Origin: Acanthococcus lagerstroemiae
Taxonomy: Eukaryota > Arthropoda > Insecta > Hemiptera > Eriococcidae
Assembly: GCA_031841125.1 (NCBI GenBank)
Contig: CM063113.1
Location: forward strand, 31,827,312 to 31,891,311
Length of the DNA: 64,000 nucleotides
Direction of reading: 5' to 3'
Shown here one piece after another: positions 32,846 through 43,388 of this stretch (position 1 is its first letter; each line of letters begins with the position of its first letter). A program made the position numbers and the translations under genes. Below the pieces are notes generated by a model that was not told where the DNA came from, ran no database searches, and saw only the letters and a list, made by a program, of their open reading frames with translations.

Positions 32846-33755
32846 CAAGTTTTCCACCTCGGGAACCCTGTGCTAACTTGCGGAGGGCCGAAAAACCTCC
32901 TTCAGTTCTTCGGTCATAACTTCTAAACTGAGTGGTTTTCGACCAAAACGTTTATTTTCAAAGTTGTAGAAAATTAAACTTGCTACAATTTTGTATGCAT
33001 AAACTTTTTTCTAAACCTAATATTAACCGAGATACAGCCGATCAAAGTTAGAAGAAGTTTCTCAAAATGACAAAAATAGGCCAAAAACGAAGGTTTTTCC
33101 CCTCTAACTATCAATTACCATCAGTTCTATGGTAATTATGGTAATCACTCATAAATTTCGACATACTGTAACACGGGGGGGGGGGAGGTCAGCTGACCAA
33201 ATGCCTGTTTTTGTGAAGCGTAGTTATTTCAATGTTATAGTGGCAGGTCATCACCCTACTGTAAATTTCTGTCAACCCGTAATCTTGAAACTCAATAAAC
33301 ATAGATTAGGTAGTTGAAATCAATGATTAATAACCAAGAATTCATTGAAGACTATAATTGATATAAGAATAATGGTAGTATGTACAATAATACAAGTATA
33401 ATTATACAATTTATGTATAAAACTTTGTGGGGCCACCAACAATTTGGAGCGCTTGGGGGCTGCTACACCATCCTTTTCGTCGTCGTCGATGTTGTTGGGG
33501 TCCATGGATATGTCTGGTGCAGGCGTAAGTGGGAGATTTTCCTCACTCTCGTCGTCAGTATCAACTTAGTTGGTGTCAGGCTGAGGGCTGTTTTCGCATG
33601 CTGTGCCCGCGCAGTGCTCGCATACTGCGGAGCACAACAGACCAGCCTTTTTACAGCTGCAGCCAGCGGTGGCGCAACCAGTTGTGCACTTGCAGCTAAC
33701 GATGAGTGAATAATAATGAGGGGGGTTTTAAGAATGAAAGATGAACTACTTCATT
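32846..33755 (-). mobile_element. Long-TIR element, truncated copy 1
   Basis: This copy runs in the same orientation as 37861-40401 and matches its left portion closely (33120-33755 against 38130-38855). It includes the left TIR and the region encoding the CXC-type tail on the minus strand (33440-33710). A segment of about 95 bp (equivalent of 38708-38802) is deleted at 33713, and similarity ends near 33755. Its outer end CAAGTTTTCCACCTCGGG matches the inverse of the right end of copy 2, so the TIR extends 24 bp beyond GTGCTAACTT. No intact frame is present. Confidence 0.75.
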
Positions 33756-33849
33756 TCATATTTGACCATATTACTGGCTCTGCGACGAATACGAATGTAT
33801 TCCTAACGAAGGGACATGGATACAACACTTCAAAAATCAATAAGACGTA

Positions 33850-34340
33850 TCACATGCCGAAATAGGTGACAAAGGTAGGCTGTTTTTCAAGCAAAGGTAG
33901 GCTGTTTTTCAAGCACAGAAAATGTTCCGAAAGAGTAACCTGATAAATAAGGTCTGTGGAATCCCAACTGGCACTCACAGAAAAATCCTGTTGGATAAAA
34001 CCGGCTATTTTTTTACATTTGGAAGTGATGAGGTCTATGTGTCTGGAAAATGATGATTTGCTATAGTAGCCTACACCCAAGTCCCTTACTTCCTGTGAAT
34101 ACTTGGCAATCTACATAAATATAATCTCCTATTGTATAAGGATGTAGCGAGGGCTCCTTTATACGACTAAAAGTAATGTTTTGCCATTTGGATTTATTGA
34201 AGGACAGTAGATTCCGATTGCTCCCACAAACAATAGAATTCAGATCTGCCTGAAGCGCAATACAGTCTGAGAAGGCAGTTATCTTTTTAAATATTTTTAT
34301 GTCATCTGCATATAGCAGTAGTTTGGATTTTTCCACTTCA
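33850..34340 (-). pseudogene. Jockey-like non-LTR retrotransposon RT fragment
   Basis: The minus strand reads KLLLYADDIKIFKKI (intact YADD catalytic motif, about 34300), LQADLNSI, NLLSFNKSKWQNITFSR, then a Y-x-IGDYI block. A frameshifted YYSKSSFSRHIDLITSKCKKIAGFI follows. This order is typical of the palm-thumb of Jockey-clade elements. Both ends are missing. The 3' end of a similar element is at 46118-46810. Confidence 0.75.
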
Positions 34341-35420
34341 AATGTAACATCATATACAGATAAGTTTCAAAAGGCCTGCACGAATCTCAGAATTCTGAGT
34401 CAAATCGTCAAATGAGCAGCGCTTCATTTTGCATATTTCGGCATTTACCGCATATTTTGCACCAATTCTGCTTCTTTTTCAATATTTTTTCCCCAAAAAG
34501 GGACTTTTTAATTTTTGACTCAAAAATACTAAAAATAATTACCGACTCAAAAAAAAAAAAAAATTGAAAAGACTTAATGATTAATGAAACCGCAGAAAAG
34601 GGTTTTAGAAAATATATATGTTCTTTTGCATGCGAGATACCCTTTCTTTTGCCCGCATCACATTCATCAATCATCAAGAAATTACAAACAGGAGCAATAT
34701 CTCCTGAGTACATGTCGTATTAAAAAGAAGATCGGACTTTTTAGATAGATACTTTACCAGATCATTATTTTTAAAATTGGATAAAAATTATGGCAGTGTA
34801 TCCAACTTAATTTTTCCTTTAAAATGATACCCATAATGTATTTACATTTTAGCACATTCATAGCATTCTTAGCAAAGTGGGGGAAAAGTCATTTAAAGGT
34901 CATTTATTTTCAAAATTTGATTTTGTTAGACACCCTGTTATTGTCAAAAAGTACGATAAATCACACCATTTGAGTAAAAAGTTTGAAGGGTTAGACAAAG
35001 GCCGCTTTTTTGTTTTTGTCTTTTATTTCTGGTATTGCTAAAAACTTGGCCTATTTCTCTCCCATCGGTGAAAACCTGCCCCTTATCTGCCGGAAGAAAA
35101 CAACAGACTGGTTATCTATCTGAAAAATCCGAACATTTTCAGGAGTAGATCTGTTAACACAGAATCCAGTCGGACAGAAACACGGATCGTCAATCGCCGG
35201 CAGACACCGCTTTCCCCCTCCGTTTCACTCTTAATAAAACCACAAAGTGTGAGTAACCAGCGAGACAGAGAAAAGTGTAATTATTGAAAACGAGGCTTCC
35301 TCTTCCTTCCAAGGGAAAACTCACTGAGTAGTTTACTCAGGGAAGTTCGGGTCAGGTGTAATACCCGAAGATTGGAGAGTCAGAAGTCAGCCGAATCGGA
35401 AGCCACCCTGTCCGTGAGAC
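34341..35420. other. Intronic sequence, weak repeats only
   Basis: Words such as GCATATTTCGGCATTTACCG (34430) resemble the interior of the hAT-type elements at 43.4 and 55.3 kb, so an old relative may lie here. The GTCATTTAAAGGTCATTTA word near 34890 recurs at 60970-61020. Nothing was resolved. Confidence 0.35.
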
Positions 35421-35429
35421 AAACAAGTA

Positions 35430-35800
35430 AACGAGGGAATGGACCTACAGCTCAGACACAAATTACTACGATGCTACGTATGGTCAGTAGCTCGATATGA
35501 AAGCGAAACGTGGACACTTACAAAAACGACACGGAAGAGGATCGAACCGTTTAATCTTTGGTGTTACCGAAAGATGCAACGAATTAAATAGCCCGAAAAA
35601 ATATCAAATAAAGAAGTACAACGCAGATTAAATATGGAGGAGGCAGTGCTGAAGGAAAGATACCAAAAAGGGAAAGAGCAGAGAACGACGAATTCTTCGC
35701 CATAGCTATACACGGAAAAATTCTGGGGAAGACTTCTAGAGGAAGAAAACGAATGAACCTGCTAAATGACAGTATATTCGAACTCATCAAATAATTGTTA
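35430..35800 (+). pseudogene. RTE-like retrotransposon 3' fragment
   Basis: The translation gives LRCYVWSVARYESETWTLTK, RIEPFNLWCYRKMQRI and, in another frame, NDEFFAIAIHGKILGKTSRG then KRMNLLND. These match the thumb and C-terminal domain of RTE-like proteins, as in the 6830-7790 remnant. Frameshifts are present and the 5' part is missing. Confidence 0.7.
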
Positions 35801-35924
35801 TTGTGCTTCAGTTGTTATTGATGTATTAATTGTCATACGTTGAAGGTAACCTCTAATGGAGAAGCCAAAATAATAATGTACTTGAAACGGGACACATTCT
35901 TCAGTGTGTGATTCTAGAGGGCTG

Positions 35925-36160
35925 CTGTGTGGCCATGTAGTAACCCGCCTGTTTCGTAATCCTTATGTTTCGGGTTCGAGTCCCACCAGCGCCGGAAAGC
36001 TAGTGATATTTGAAAACCCTCACTAACATCCTAGCGAACACAGCAACTACAGCGTCAATCGAGATGGAAACATAGCGCGTTCTGTAAGTCCCACCAGTTC
36101 ACACGAACGAGGCATTACAATTGCAGGGCGTGTTACCACCAGATCAGAAAAATTGGTACT
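35925..36160 (+). mobile_element. tRNA-derived SINE
   Basis: The head (about 35927-35996) has an A-box-like GTGGCCATGTAGTAACCCGC and a clear B-box GGGTTCGAGTCCCACC at tRNA spacing, followed by a non-tRNA body. The acceptor stem does not close, so this is not a tRNA gene. The 3' limit is uncertain. Confidence 0.6.
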
Positions 36161-36373
36161 GTGCGTGTGCACGTCGTGGATAGCTTACTCAACTTTTGTA
36201 AAACACGTGGCTAGTAAGTGAACTGCGGCTGCACCCTCTTCGCCACGGAGAAGGTAAACTCTAACGCAACAAAACTGAGAGGAATGCAATAGCAAACTAC
36301 AACTAACCTGCCCAGGACAGTCGCGCGTCAAAAATCGCCGATGTCCGACATCGGATACGGCGCCTGAAGAAAA

Positions 36374-36610
36374 AGAAGATCCCCTTCTTCCTCAGGCAGA
36401 TAACGCATTACGTCTGTTTTTTGTACATTGATTGCCATGCCAAAAGAACGTATTGATCATCGAGAGTTTCTAAGTCTTCTGAAGATTCTGACATGAGTCT
36501 GTTACAACTGCTGTATCGTCCGCATACTGAAAGTCAAAGACTTTCCTCTTTGTCTTTCGTTCACACTGCATATTCAATGGTGAAAACTGAGAGTTTTCAC
36601 TGGAACCCTC
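36374..36610 (-). pseudogene. LINE RT fragment (motif C region)
   Basis: The minus strand reads FDFQYADDTAVVTDS, then NLQKT, with the catalytic Y-A-D-D intact at about 36510, followed by a frameshifted MAINVQKTDVMRY region. It is a short scrap from a different LINE from the Jockey-like fragment nearby. Confidence 0.65.
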
Positions 36611-37860
36611 GGAGGTCAACTGTTCTTGTCCGAGGACTGCAGAGTGCAATCCAAGTACAGAATGTCCAAGCAGAATGGCAACGGCCGAACGAGAGATGTA
36701 ACAAAACTCGTGATCATGAACGAACAGCACGAACATGACGTAATGCGACGCGACGCGATATGATGAAGGCGAACGAGTGGAAACGAATAAAAAGTATCGC
36801 CGCGGTAAATTGGTTGAAAAATGCGTTCCGATGTTTTTCGAAGAATTCGAACGCGAAAGGTATAAATAAAGTTTAATTAAATATTTCGAGATGGCAGCAA
36901 CGAGAAGCGCCAATTATCGATTCTAATTCTCCCCAGTTCGTCGGTTGTCGGTTCTCGGTTCTCCTCTCAGTTCTTGCTCCTCGGCTCCGTGGTCCATCCA
37001 TGTTCCGAGTCTCCGTTCGCCTCTTCGTCTTGGGCTCGTTTGTTGTTGCACCGTGGTGGCGTGTAGCGTGCACATAGTGTAAAGAAAGACGGAGACGGCA
37101 GGCCAGCAGAAGAAGAAAGACAGAAGAATGCTCGGAATTGATGTTCTAAAACTACTTTCAACAAAATCGATACGAATCACAAAAGGAGGCGAGAGAAGAG
37201 GAAAAATTTTTCTTCTTATTGGTTGCAAATAAAAAGTAGCCCCGTAACCCGCGTTTTTAAATTAACGAGAAAACGACGGATTAATTAGTAGGTTCCGTGA
37301 CCGGTTTCATTTAAAACTGGAATGCAATATCGACTCTAGTGTTCGGGCTTAAAGAAAAATAAATCTCCGAAGCGCGATTACAACTCCTCACACAGCGTAC
37401 ACAGAGACTTCGGGAAGAAATGTAATTAAGAAAACGTCCTTTCCAAATTAATTGTAACGTGTGCGACCGCGCGTACAAGGAATCTCCCGTCTGGTGATAC
37501 GAGTTATTCTACCATTTTATATGTGTATGAGTTTCGACTTGACAAAGACATAGAGTACACGTATGAGGGCATTGGTCGGGATTTCAACCAAGCCCCAACT
37601 GTCCCAGAACATCAGTTCACGCTAGCTCTGGAAAAAGGATAGAAGAGATGGCGGAATAACGCACTTACCGTCAACTAGGGTTATATTGGACACCAGTGGT
37701 AAGATCGGTCCTTCATGACTAATTTACCGATACCGATACTAGCGCTCCCACAAGTCATGAATGGCCAGTATTACCGGTGTCCGATATTACCTCAACTGAT
37801 GGTACACCGTTATAGTTTTTAAATTCCATCTTCAATTTTTCTGGTAAAGCACGCGCAGTG
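36611..37860. other. CpG-rich intronic stretch, no gene
   Basis: It contains repeated CGACGCGACGCG-like words near 36745 and several short frames on both strands without domains. It does not match other parts of the window, so it may be regulatory. Confidence 0.35.
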
Positions 37861-38138
37861 GTGCTAACTTGCGGAGGGCCGAAAAACTTCAAAATTTTCG
37901 GACTTTCTTCAGTTCTTCGGTCATAACTTCTAAACTAAGTGGTTTTCGACCAAAACGTTTATTTTCAAAGTTGTAGAAAATTAAGCTTGCTACAATTTTG
38001 TGTGCATAAACTTTTTTCTAAACCTAATATTAACCGAGATACAGCCGATCAAAGTTAGAGGAATTTTCTCAAAATGGCTAAAATTGGCCAAAAACAAAGG
38101 TTTTGGCCCTCTAAATATCAATTACCACCAGTTCTATG
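37861..38138 (+). repeat. Left terminal inverted repeat of the long-TIR element
   Basis: It begins GTGCTAACTTGCGGAGGGCC and ends near GTTCTATGG. It pairs with 40101-40377 over its whole length with scattered mismatches and also matches 32870-33133 directly. Confidence 0.85.
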
Positions 38139-38440
38139 GTAATTATGGTAATCACACATAAATTTCGACATGCTGGAACACGGGAGGGGGAGAGGTCAGC
38201 TGACCAAATGACTGTTTTTGTGAAGCGTAGTTATTTCAATGTTATAGTGGCAGGTCATCACTCTACTGTAAATTTCTGTCAACCCATAATCATGAACCTC
38301 AATAAACATACATCATAGGTAGTTGAAATCAATGAATAATAACCAAGAATTAATTAAAGACTATAATAAAAGAATAATGGTAGTATGTACAATAATACAA
38401 GTATAATTATAAAATGTATGTATAAAAACTTCATGAGGCC

Positions 38441-39947
38441 TCATTTGGAGTGCTTGGGGGCTGCTGTACCATCCTCGTCGTCGTTGTCAATGTTGTTGGG
38501 GTCCATGGACATGTCTGGTGTAGGCGTAAGTGGGAGATTTTTCTCACTCTCGTCGTCAGTATTAACTTTGTTGGTGTCAGGCTGAGGGCTGTTTTCGCAT
38601 ACTGTACCCACGCAGTGCTTGCATACTGCGGAGCACAACAGACCAGCCTTTTTACAGCTGCAGCCAGTGGTGGCGCAACCAGTTGTGCACTTGCAGCTAA
38701 CGATGCGGAGCAGCTGTTCTAGGGCAGCATCCATTGTTGTGGTGATGGGAACCACCCCTGTGAACATATGAATCACTCAATTAACACTGATGACTTTGTT
38801 ACAAGAGTGAATAATAATGAGGGGGTTTTAAGAATGAAAAATGTACTACTTCAGGATGATGAGCATAATAACACCCACCTTGTTTGGTAATCTTCCATCC
38901 CCAAGCAGATGGCAACTTCTCGTAGACCCCTTGGCTTCGTCCCATCCACGTCTGGACTTGTTGGTAAGTCCTGAATGAATGGTACTTAACGGCATCTCTG
39001 GTTGGTGGCGGTCTGGCAAGTTGGCATTTCGGCTTTGACACGACAGTGGTGAAAATGCTGTATCTTAGGTCATCGAGGTTGTCATGTTCAATGTTCTCTC
39101 CGCACAGTTTCACCAAGAACTTCTATCCAACGTCAGCTATTTGAACTGGAGCTGTCTTGGAGTCCTTGAAAATCTCTAACATCTCGGAGAGGCCGGGGTT
39201 CTTCTGATACGTCTGTATCATCTTTTTCTACTCAATTCCAAAGGGTGCTGAGGTGGTGTTGCACCCACTTATCGCGTGCAGGAAGAGTATGTCCTGTGGC
39301 CCGTGTTTGAAAGAGTGGGAAGAATAAAGGACGGTTGGGGTGTTACCCTTCCCACTCTTCTGGAAGTAGACGTTTTTCTTTAAAAACCCCAAAGCATTCA
39401 GCAGCATCAGAAGATCAATGTCCTCCCCTGTAATGACGACACTGTCGTACTCCTCGGCAACTAAGACAGCAGTCTGTACGATCAGCACATCAGCATCTTC
39501 TACTGCCTGTTTGACTTGGATCCCCTTGGCTTCCAGGTCACCCTTCAGCATCGTTATGAAATTCATCTTGTTTTTGTCGTTGAAGAGAAATTTTGCCAGC
39601 GTGACGGTGCTGACTGAGGTGGTCTTGAAGAACACAAACTTAGTAGAGGGGTTCAGCAAGGAACGCCGATAACGTTCTACTGCCTTGGTTCTTTGATTGC
39701 TTATCCCACTAGGATAACCATCAAAAACCACTATGGCATTGCTCCCAAAGTGCCTTTTGATGTAGCCCATGTAGTTTTGGCAGACTACCTGGAATGTTGC
39801 TTGGCTTGACTTCGTCTAAACCACCCTAAGTAGCAGGAACCCTCCATCAATGACATTGCATTTTTTGGCGCCGAAGCCTACTTCACTGGCGATGGGAAGG
39901 AATGCATCATACAGCTTCGATTTACTGCTTTTCGACAGATACCCGAT
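38441..39947 (-). pseudogene. FEN/XPG-like (PIN-fold) nuclease-like protein with CXC tail, broken
   Basis: I do not know a name for this protein. Exon 1 (39947 to 38879) follows an acceptor CTTTTCCTAACAG and reads SKLYDAFLPIASEVGFGAKK, then NVIDGGFLL, IVVFDGYPSG, QAVEDADVLIVQTA, SVVITGEDIDLLMLLNALG and LHAISGCNTTSAPFGI. It then has a PPPTRDAVKYHSFRTYQQVQ / AWGWKITKQ region. The order D-G, V-F-D-G, E-x-A-D, G-E-D-x-D-L-L, G-C-x-T-T-x-x-x-G-I parallels the acidic and helix-hairpin-helix motifs of the FEN1/XPG family; this link is my inference. An apparent 121-bp intron (38878-38758, GTGGGT...CAG) joins exon 2, a cysteine-rich CXC-type module (SCKCTTGCATTGCSCKKAGL, then LCSAVCKHCVGTVCEN) and an acidic tail. 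TAG stops at 39816-39818, 39228-39230 and 39123-39125 show it is dead. The N-terminal exon is not found. Confidence 0.65.
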
Positions 39948-40100
39948 CTGTTAGGAAAAGATTGAAGAATGTCAACACGGGAAATGTGTTTTTGATTGCA
40001 CTCGCCAGATTGCTCTCATAGCTCTGTGTGGCAAATAATTCATGATGTATTGTGTTTTCGAAAGTAGAGGATTAGATGGGTCTTGCGTATTCTTACAGCT

Positions 40101-40377
40101 ATAGAACTGATGGTAATTGATAGTTAGAGGGCCAAAACCTTTGTTTTTGGCCAATTGTTGCCATTTTGAGAAAATTCCTCTAACTTTGATCGGCTGTATC
40201 TCAGTTAATATTAGGTTTAGAAAAAAGTTTATGCATACAAAATTGTAGCAAGTTCAATTTTCTACAACTTTGAAAATGAACATTTTGGTCGAAAATCGGT
40301 TAGTTTAGAAGTTATGAGCGAAAAACCGAAGAAAGTCCGAAAACCTTGAGATTTTTCGGTCCTTCTGAAGTTAGCAC
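40101..40377 (-). repeat. Right terminal inverted repeat of the long-TIR element
   Basis: This is the inverse of 37861-38138. Its outward continuation to 40401, inverted, reads CAAGTTTTCTACCTCGAGG and matches the start of copy 1 at 32846. Confidence 0.85.
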
Positions 40378-40401
40378 AGGGTCCTCGAGGTAGAAAACTT
40401 G

Positions 40402-40720
40402 ACAGAGTCATCCCACAGCACCCCGAACAACCTGTAAAAGTTCCATTAACTGTGGAATTTTTTCCAGCGGACCCCGCTTTTTTTTTGCTCTGTCTACTGG
40501 ACTAATATTACAAGTGTAATACTCACTATTACCAGAATAAATTATAATTTTTTTACATTTTCGACTAATGCCCAGGGGGTCAGGACCCCATAGCTACGCC
40601 CCTGCGCACGCGTATTCGTGGTCTCTTCACGCAGTAGGCACAACTGAACTGAACTGTGAACTGAACTGGAATCAAGTTCCGTGTCGAAATAGAATAGGAT
40701 AGCCAGCCAATACACATGTC
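40402..40720. other. Intronic sequence with a solo hAT-like end
   Basis: CCCCATAGCTACGCCCCTG at 40585-40603 is, inverted, a typical CAGGGGCGTAGC hAT-type terminus, but no partner end was found. Nothing else was recognised. Confidence 0.35.
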
Positions 40721-40935
40721 AAAAAAATCTTTTGACTTGTATTTTTCCCCTGTCTCAACTCAATTCCCAAGTATCAGAGCAAAGAAAGAAAAAAAGAACT
40801 TTTGACTCATTGGATTTTTCTAGCTCCGCCTGACTGAAATGGTAAATTTTCCCAACTGCTGAGTGAAACATTTCTACGGGGGGGGGGGGGGTGTAAGTTT
40901 CCCCCTACCCCTCTATCAGTATGTCCTGGATATCG
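40721..40935 (+). mobile_element. Dispersed short repeat, copy related to 3.8 and 53.9 kb
   Basis: It shares AACTCAATTCCCAAGTATCA, an A-rich run, CTCCGCCTGACTGAAATGG, TAAATTTTCCCAA and a C/G-run end with ATCAGTATGTCC. It is non-coding, and is probably a MITE family whose exact ends are blurred by homopolymers. Confidence 0.6.
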
Positions 40936-42052
40936 TTGCAGCATAAGGCTGTCTCTGATTGTTCTGAAATTTTGATTCCACCTGTTGGTTTCTAACTCTC
41001 ACCCCTTATTCCCATCCTACTCTAATTAGGATTTGATTTCCAACAGGAAAGTAACAAGAAAAAATCAGACATGAAAAGTTTATATTGTGCCCCGCTTGTG
41101 ATTCCCTTCCGATGTTTTTGCGTGGTACTTTTCTCGTAAAGCATAACTTACTCTATCGTTCATCTATTCTTTCTTTTGGTTTGCCATTACTGTAGACATT
41201 CCCCTGCAATTTGTTGAAACCAATCTACCGGCAGTTCATTCAACGAAGACAGTAGTTCAGTCGCTGTGGTAACTTGAATCATTTCTGAATGTTTGATAAC
41301 CTTAGCTCGTTGGAATTGGTCCTCCGGGCCGGATGAATAACGTTAAAGTTTCAAGAACTTCATTGATATCTTTCATGTGGTGAAATCCAGCTTATGTCTG
41401 TTTCCTTCTTGCTCGGAAAAAGATTGGGTGGGCTGGCCACCTGAAATTCTAATAATTACTACAGCTGATTTGTTTCCCTAAAATTCAAACAGAGAGAAAG
41501 ACAGACAGGTAGACGGGCAACCAGACTGCATGGCTATAGTTTCTTCCAGCCGAAATAAGTGAAGTCAAGTGCTAAGATATCTTCAATTTTCTATGTAAAT
41601 ATCCAGTATTTCGCTGTCAGAATGTCGAGAGTAGAGATCTTCTGGCTATCTGAAACATTAATTTAATGTGCTTATGTCGCGAAGTCTCTGTCTGTCTGAC
41701 AATACGTCATACGTCTCTACTGTCTGTCATCCAGCCCTCACATATTTCAAAATAAATCCTTGGAGTTCTGAAACTCAAGCTCCCCCCCCCCTTTCCCTTT
41801 TGTATGCACGTCACTCTTTTTTCCGCTCTCCGATTGAAATCAAGAAAAGACAGAAATTATCCGCAAGACTGAGAGAAGGAAACGGATGTTCAGTTACATA
41901 GGAGCCGTTTCCTGGAACATTAAGCGGCTGGAAAGCTCCTCGCAAGAATCGTGCGCCCTTCTTGCCTCCAGCGTGTTTTTAAAAATACCTATTTAGCACG
42001 TGTTTTGTGGTGTGTGTCGGCTTCCTATATTCGATTTATTTTCGTGTTACAG
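40936..42052. other. 3' part of intron B, nothing recognised
   Basis: No transposon termini or domains were seen. A small AGACAGACAGGTAGACGG purine-rich run lies near 41498-41518. The intron ends CGTGTTACAG. Confidence 0.4.
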
Positions 42053-42286
42053 ATCTGAATTATTGCGGCACTCACACGCCGTGTTTGAATGGAGGCACGT
42101 GCAGCAACACAGCTCCTGATCAATATTTCTGTACGTGTCCCGAAGGCTTTTCCGGATCGAAATGCGAGATCGTGGTCAATCCGTGTGTAACAGCTCCCTG
42201 CGCTAACGGCGGTACTTGCGTGGAAACGCAAGGTCATTTCCAGTGCATTTGTCCGGCGGGATGGACTGGAAATATATGCAGCACGA
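42053..42286 (+). CDS. Ser: Serrate/Jagged-type Notch ligand, internal exon (EGF3 and EGF4)
   Basis: This 234-nt exon has an acceptor TTTTCGTGTTACAG and a donor GTAAGT at 42287. Its first two bases complete the Asp codon started at 23687, giving the classic D-LNYCGT start of EGF3. EGF3 has six cysteines ([13 protein letters not shown], then [13 protein letters not shown]). EGF4 also has six ([12 protein letters not shown], then [14 protein letters not shown]). Both contain CxNGGTC, the C2-x4-S/T-C3 consensus for O-fucosylation known in this family. It leaves with one base (A) of a split codon, consistent with the N-I-D-[DE]-C start of a following calcium-binding EGF repeat. If the vertebrate exons of 120 and 114 nt are remembered correctly, this exon equals both combined. 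An alternative donor four bases downstream would introduce a TAA and is rejected. Confidence 0.95.
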
Positions 42287-43388
42287 GTAAGTAAAGCCTG
42301 GAGTATTATAGCGTTTTCCTTCGCGTGCTCGTTTTCAGATACCGAAGAGTTTCAGCGAGACTTGGTTTGACAATCGTTAGAAATGAACTTTTTGAGGCAA
42401 GATCTAAGCTGATATGAAATAGCCCTTTTTTAAAGTTTGAAGGAGCCCTGATGACGTCTCTCATAGTGATTCGGAACAGAGTCTGAATGATTCGTATCGG
42501 AAGTAGAATGAGTGAGTCCTAATGGCGCTTATGATGAGTTTCAGCTATATTTTAAAGAGTCTTGAGTGTGAAAGTAAAGCGTCTCAACTCGGTTCAAATA
42601 AAACTCAGTTGAGTGTCGAATAATCTCAGCTTCGTCCTAAAGAATCTTGGTGATTTAGAACTTGATCTAGTTTTGAATTAATTTTGAAGAATTTCAATTT
42701 GTCATTGTCCGGGGTGTCGCAAGCTCTTTCGGCCTGGGAGAAGGCGGGGTAAAAATCGGTCGAAAATTCTGACTCAACACAACAGTTGTCCACACCAGCA
42801 AAAAATTGGCTTGTTGTGTATTGTGTACATTTTACCTATTGATGTCGAAAATGCCAACGTAATACGCTATGTAATCGAATTTGCCGACAAAAATGTCGAC
42901 TTCAAAGACTTGGGAGGGGGGATTGTCATATCCCGTCTCCTTTTGCTCAGTCACTGTTAACTCTAGAAGATTCTTTCAAATTAAATTCCATACCGTAACT
43001 TATATGCTTGTTGCGCGAGAAGATTTTCGACTGGTAAAGCATAATCAGTCGTGTTTGCCTGACGATGGATTTGCAGTCGAAGACGCTCTGGTGCAACAAG
43101 TATACCTACCGCTAATTTGAAAAAGTCATTTGAAAGATCTCCGAAGACCAAAAGAATACGAATTAAAGTCTAGAAGAGTCTCAACAAAATCTGAAGAAAC
43201 ATACTCAAAGTTTTGACGTATTTTAGGAAGAATGAACTTCGCCTTAAATAGTCTTAACTAAGTATCAATGCATCTGGAGTGAATGCCCGCGAAAATTCAT
43301 TCAAGTTGTCATAGCCGGTTTTAAGGGGTGAATTTAGGCGAATGCCTCCTCCCCTGTGACCGTTAGAATTATAATTTTTTCTTATAAG
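42287..43388. other. 5' part of intron C, degenerate AGTCTTGAA words
   Basis: Words such as AGAGTCTTGAG, AAGAATCTTGG and GAAGAGTCTCAACAAAATCT recur at 42450-42690 and 43130-43270, resembling 590-1120. No gene was seen. Confidence 0.4.

Larger units (their letters stand above)
37861..40401 (-). mobile_element. DNA element with about 278-bp terminal inverted repeats, copy 2
   Basis: The left TIR at 37861-38138 and the right TIR at 40101-40377 are inverse copies; sequences such as CTAAACCTAATATTAACYGA and GATACAGCCGATCAAAGTTA are shared. The right end continues to 40401 with sequence that matches the left end of copy 1, while the left end of this copy stops at 37861. Between the TIRs lies one broken multi-exon gene on the minus strand. 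A shorter, same-orientation copy is at 32846-33755. Two copies plus TIRs identify a mobile DNA element. I do not recognise its superfamily, and no target duplication was established. Confidence 0.75.

Noticed and set aside
42281..42296. Donor four bases downstream (GTAAAG) for the third exon
   Set aside because: Using it adds GTAA and shifts the exit phase. The GTAAGT at 42287 gives the phase expected for the next EGF repeat.
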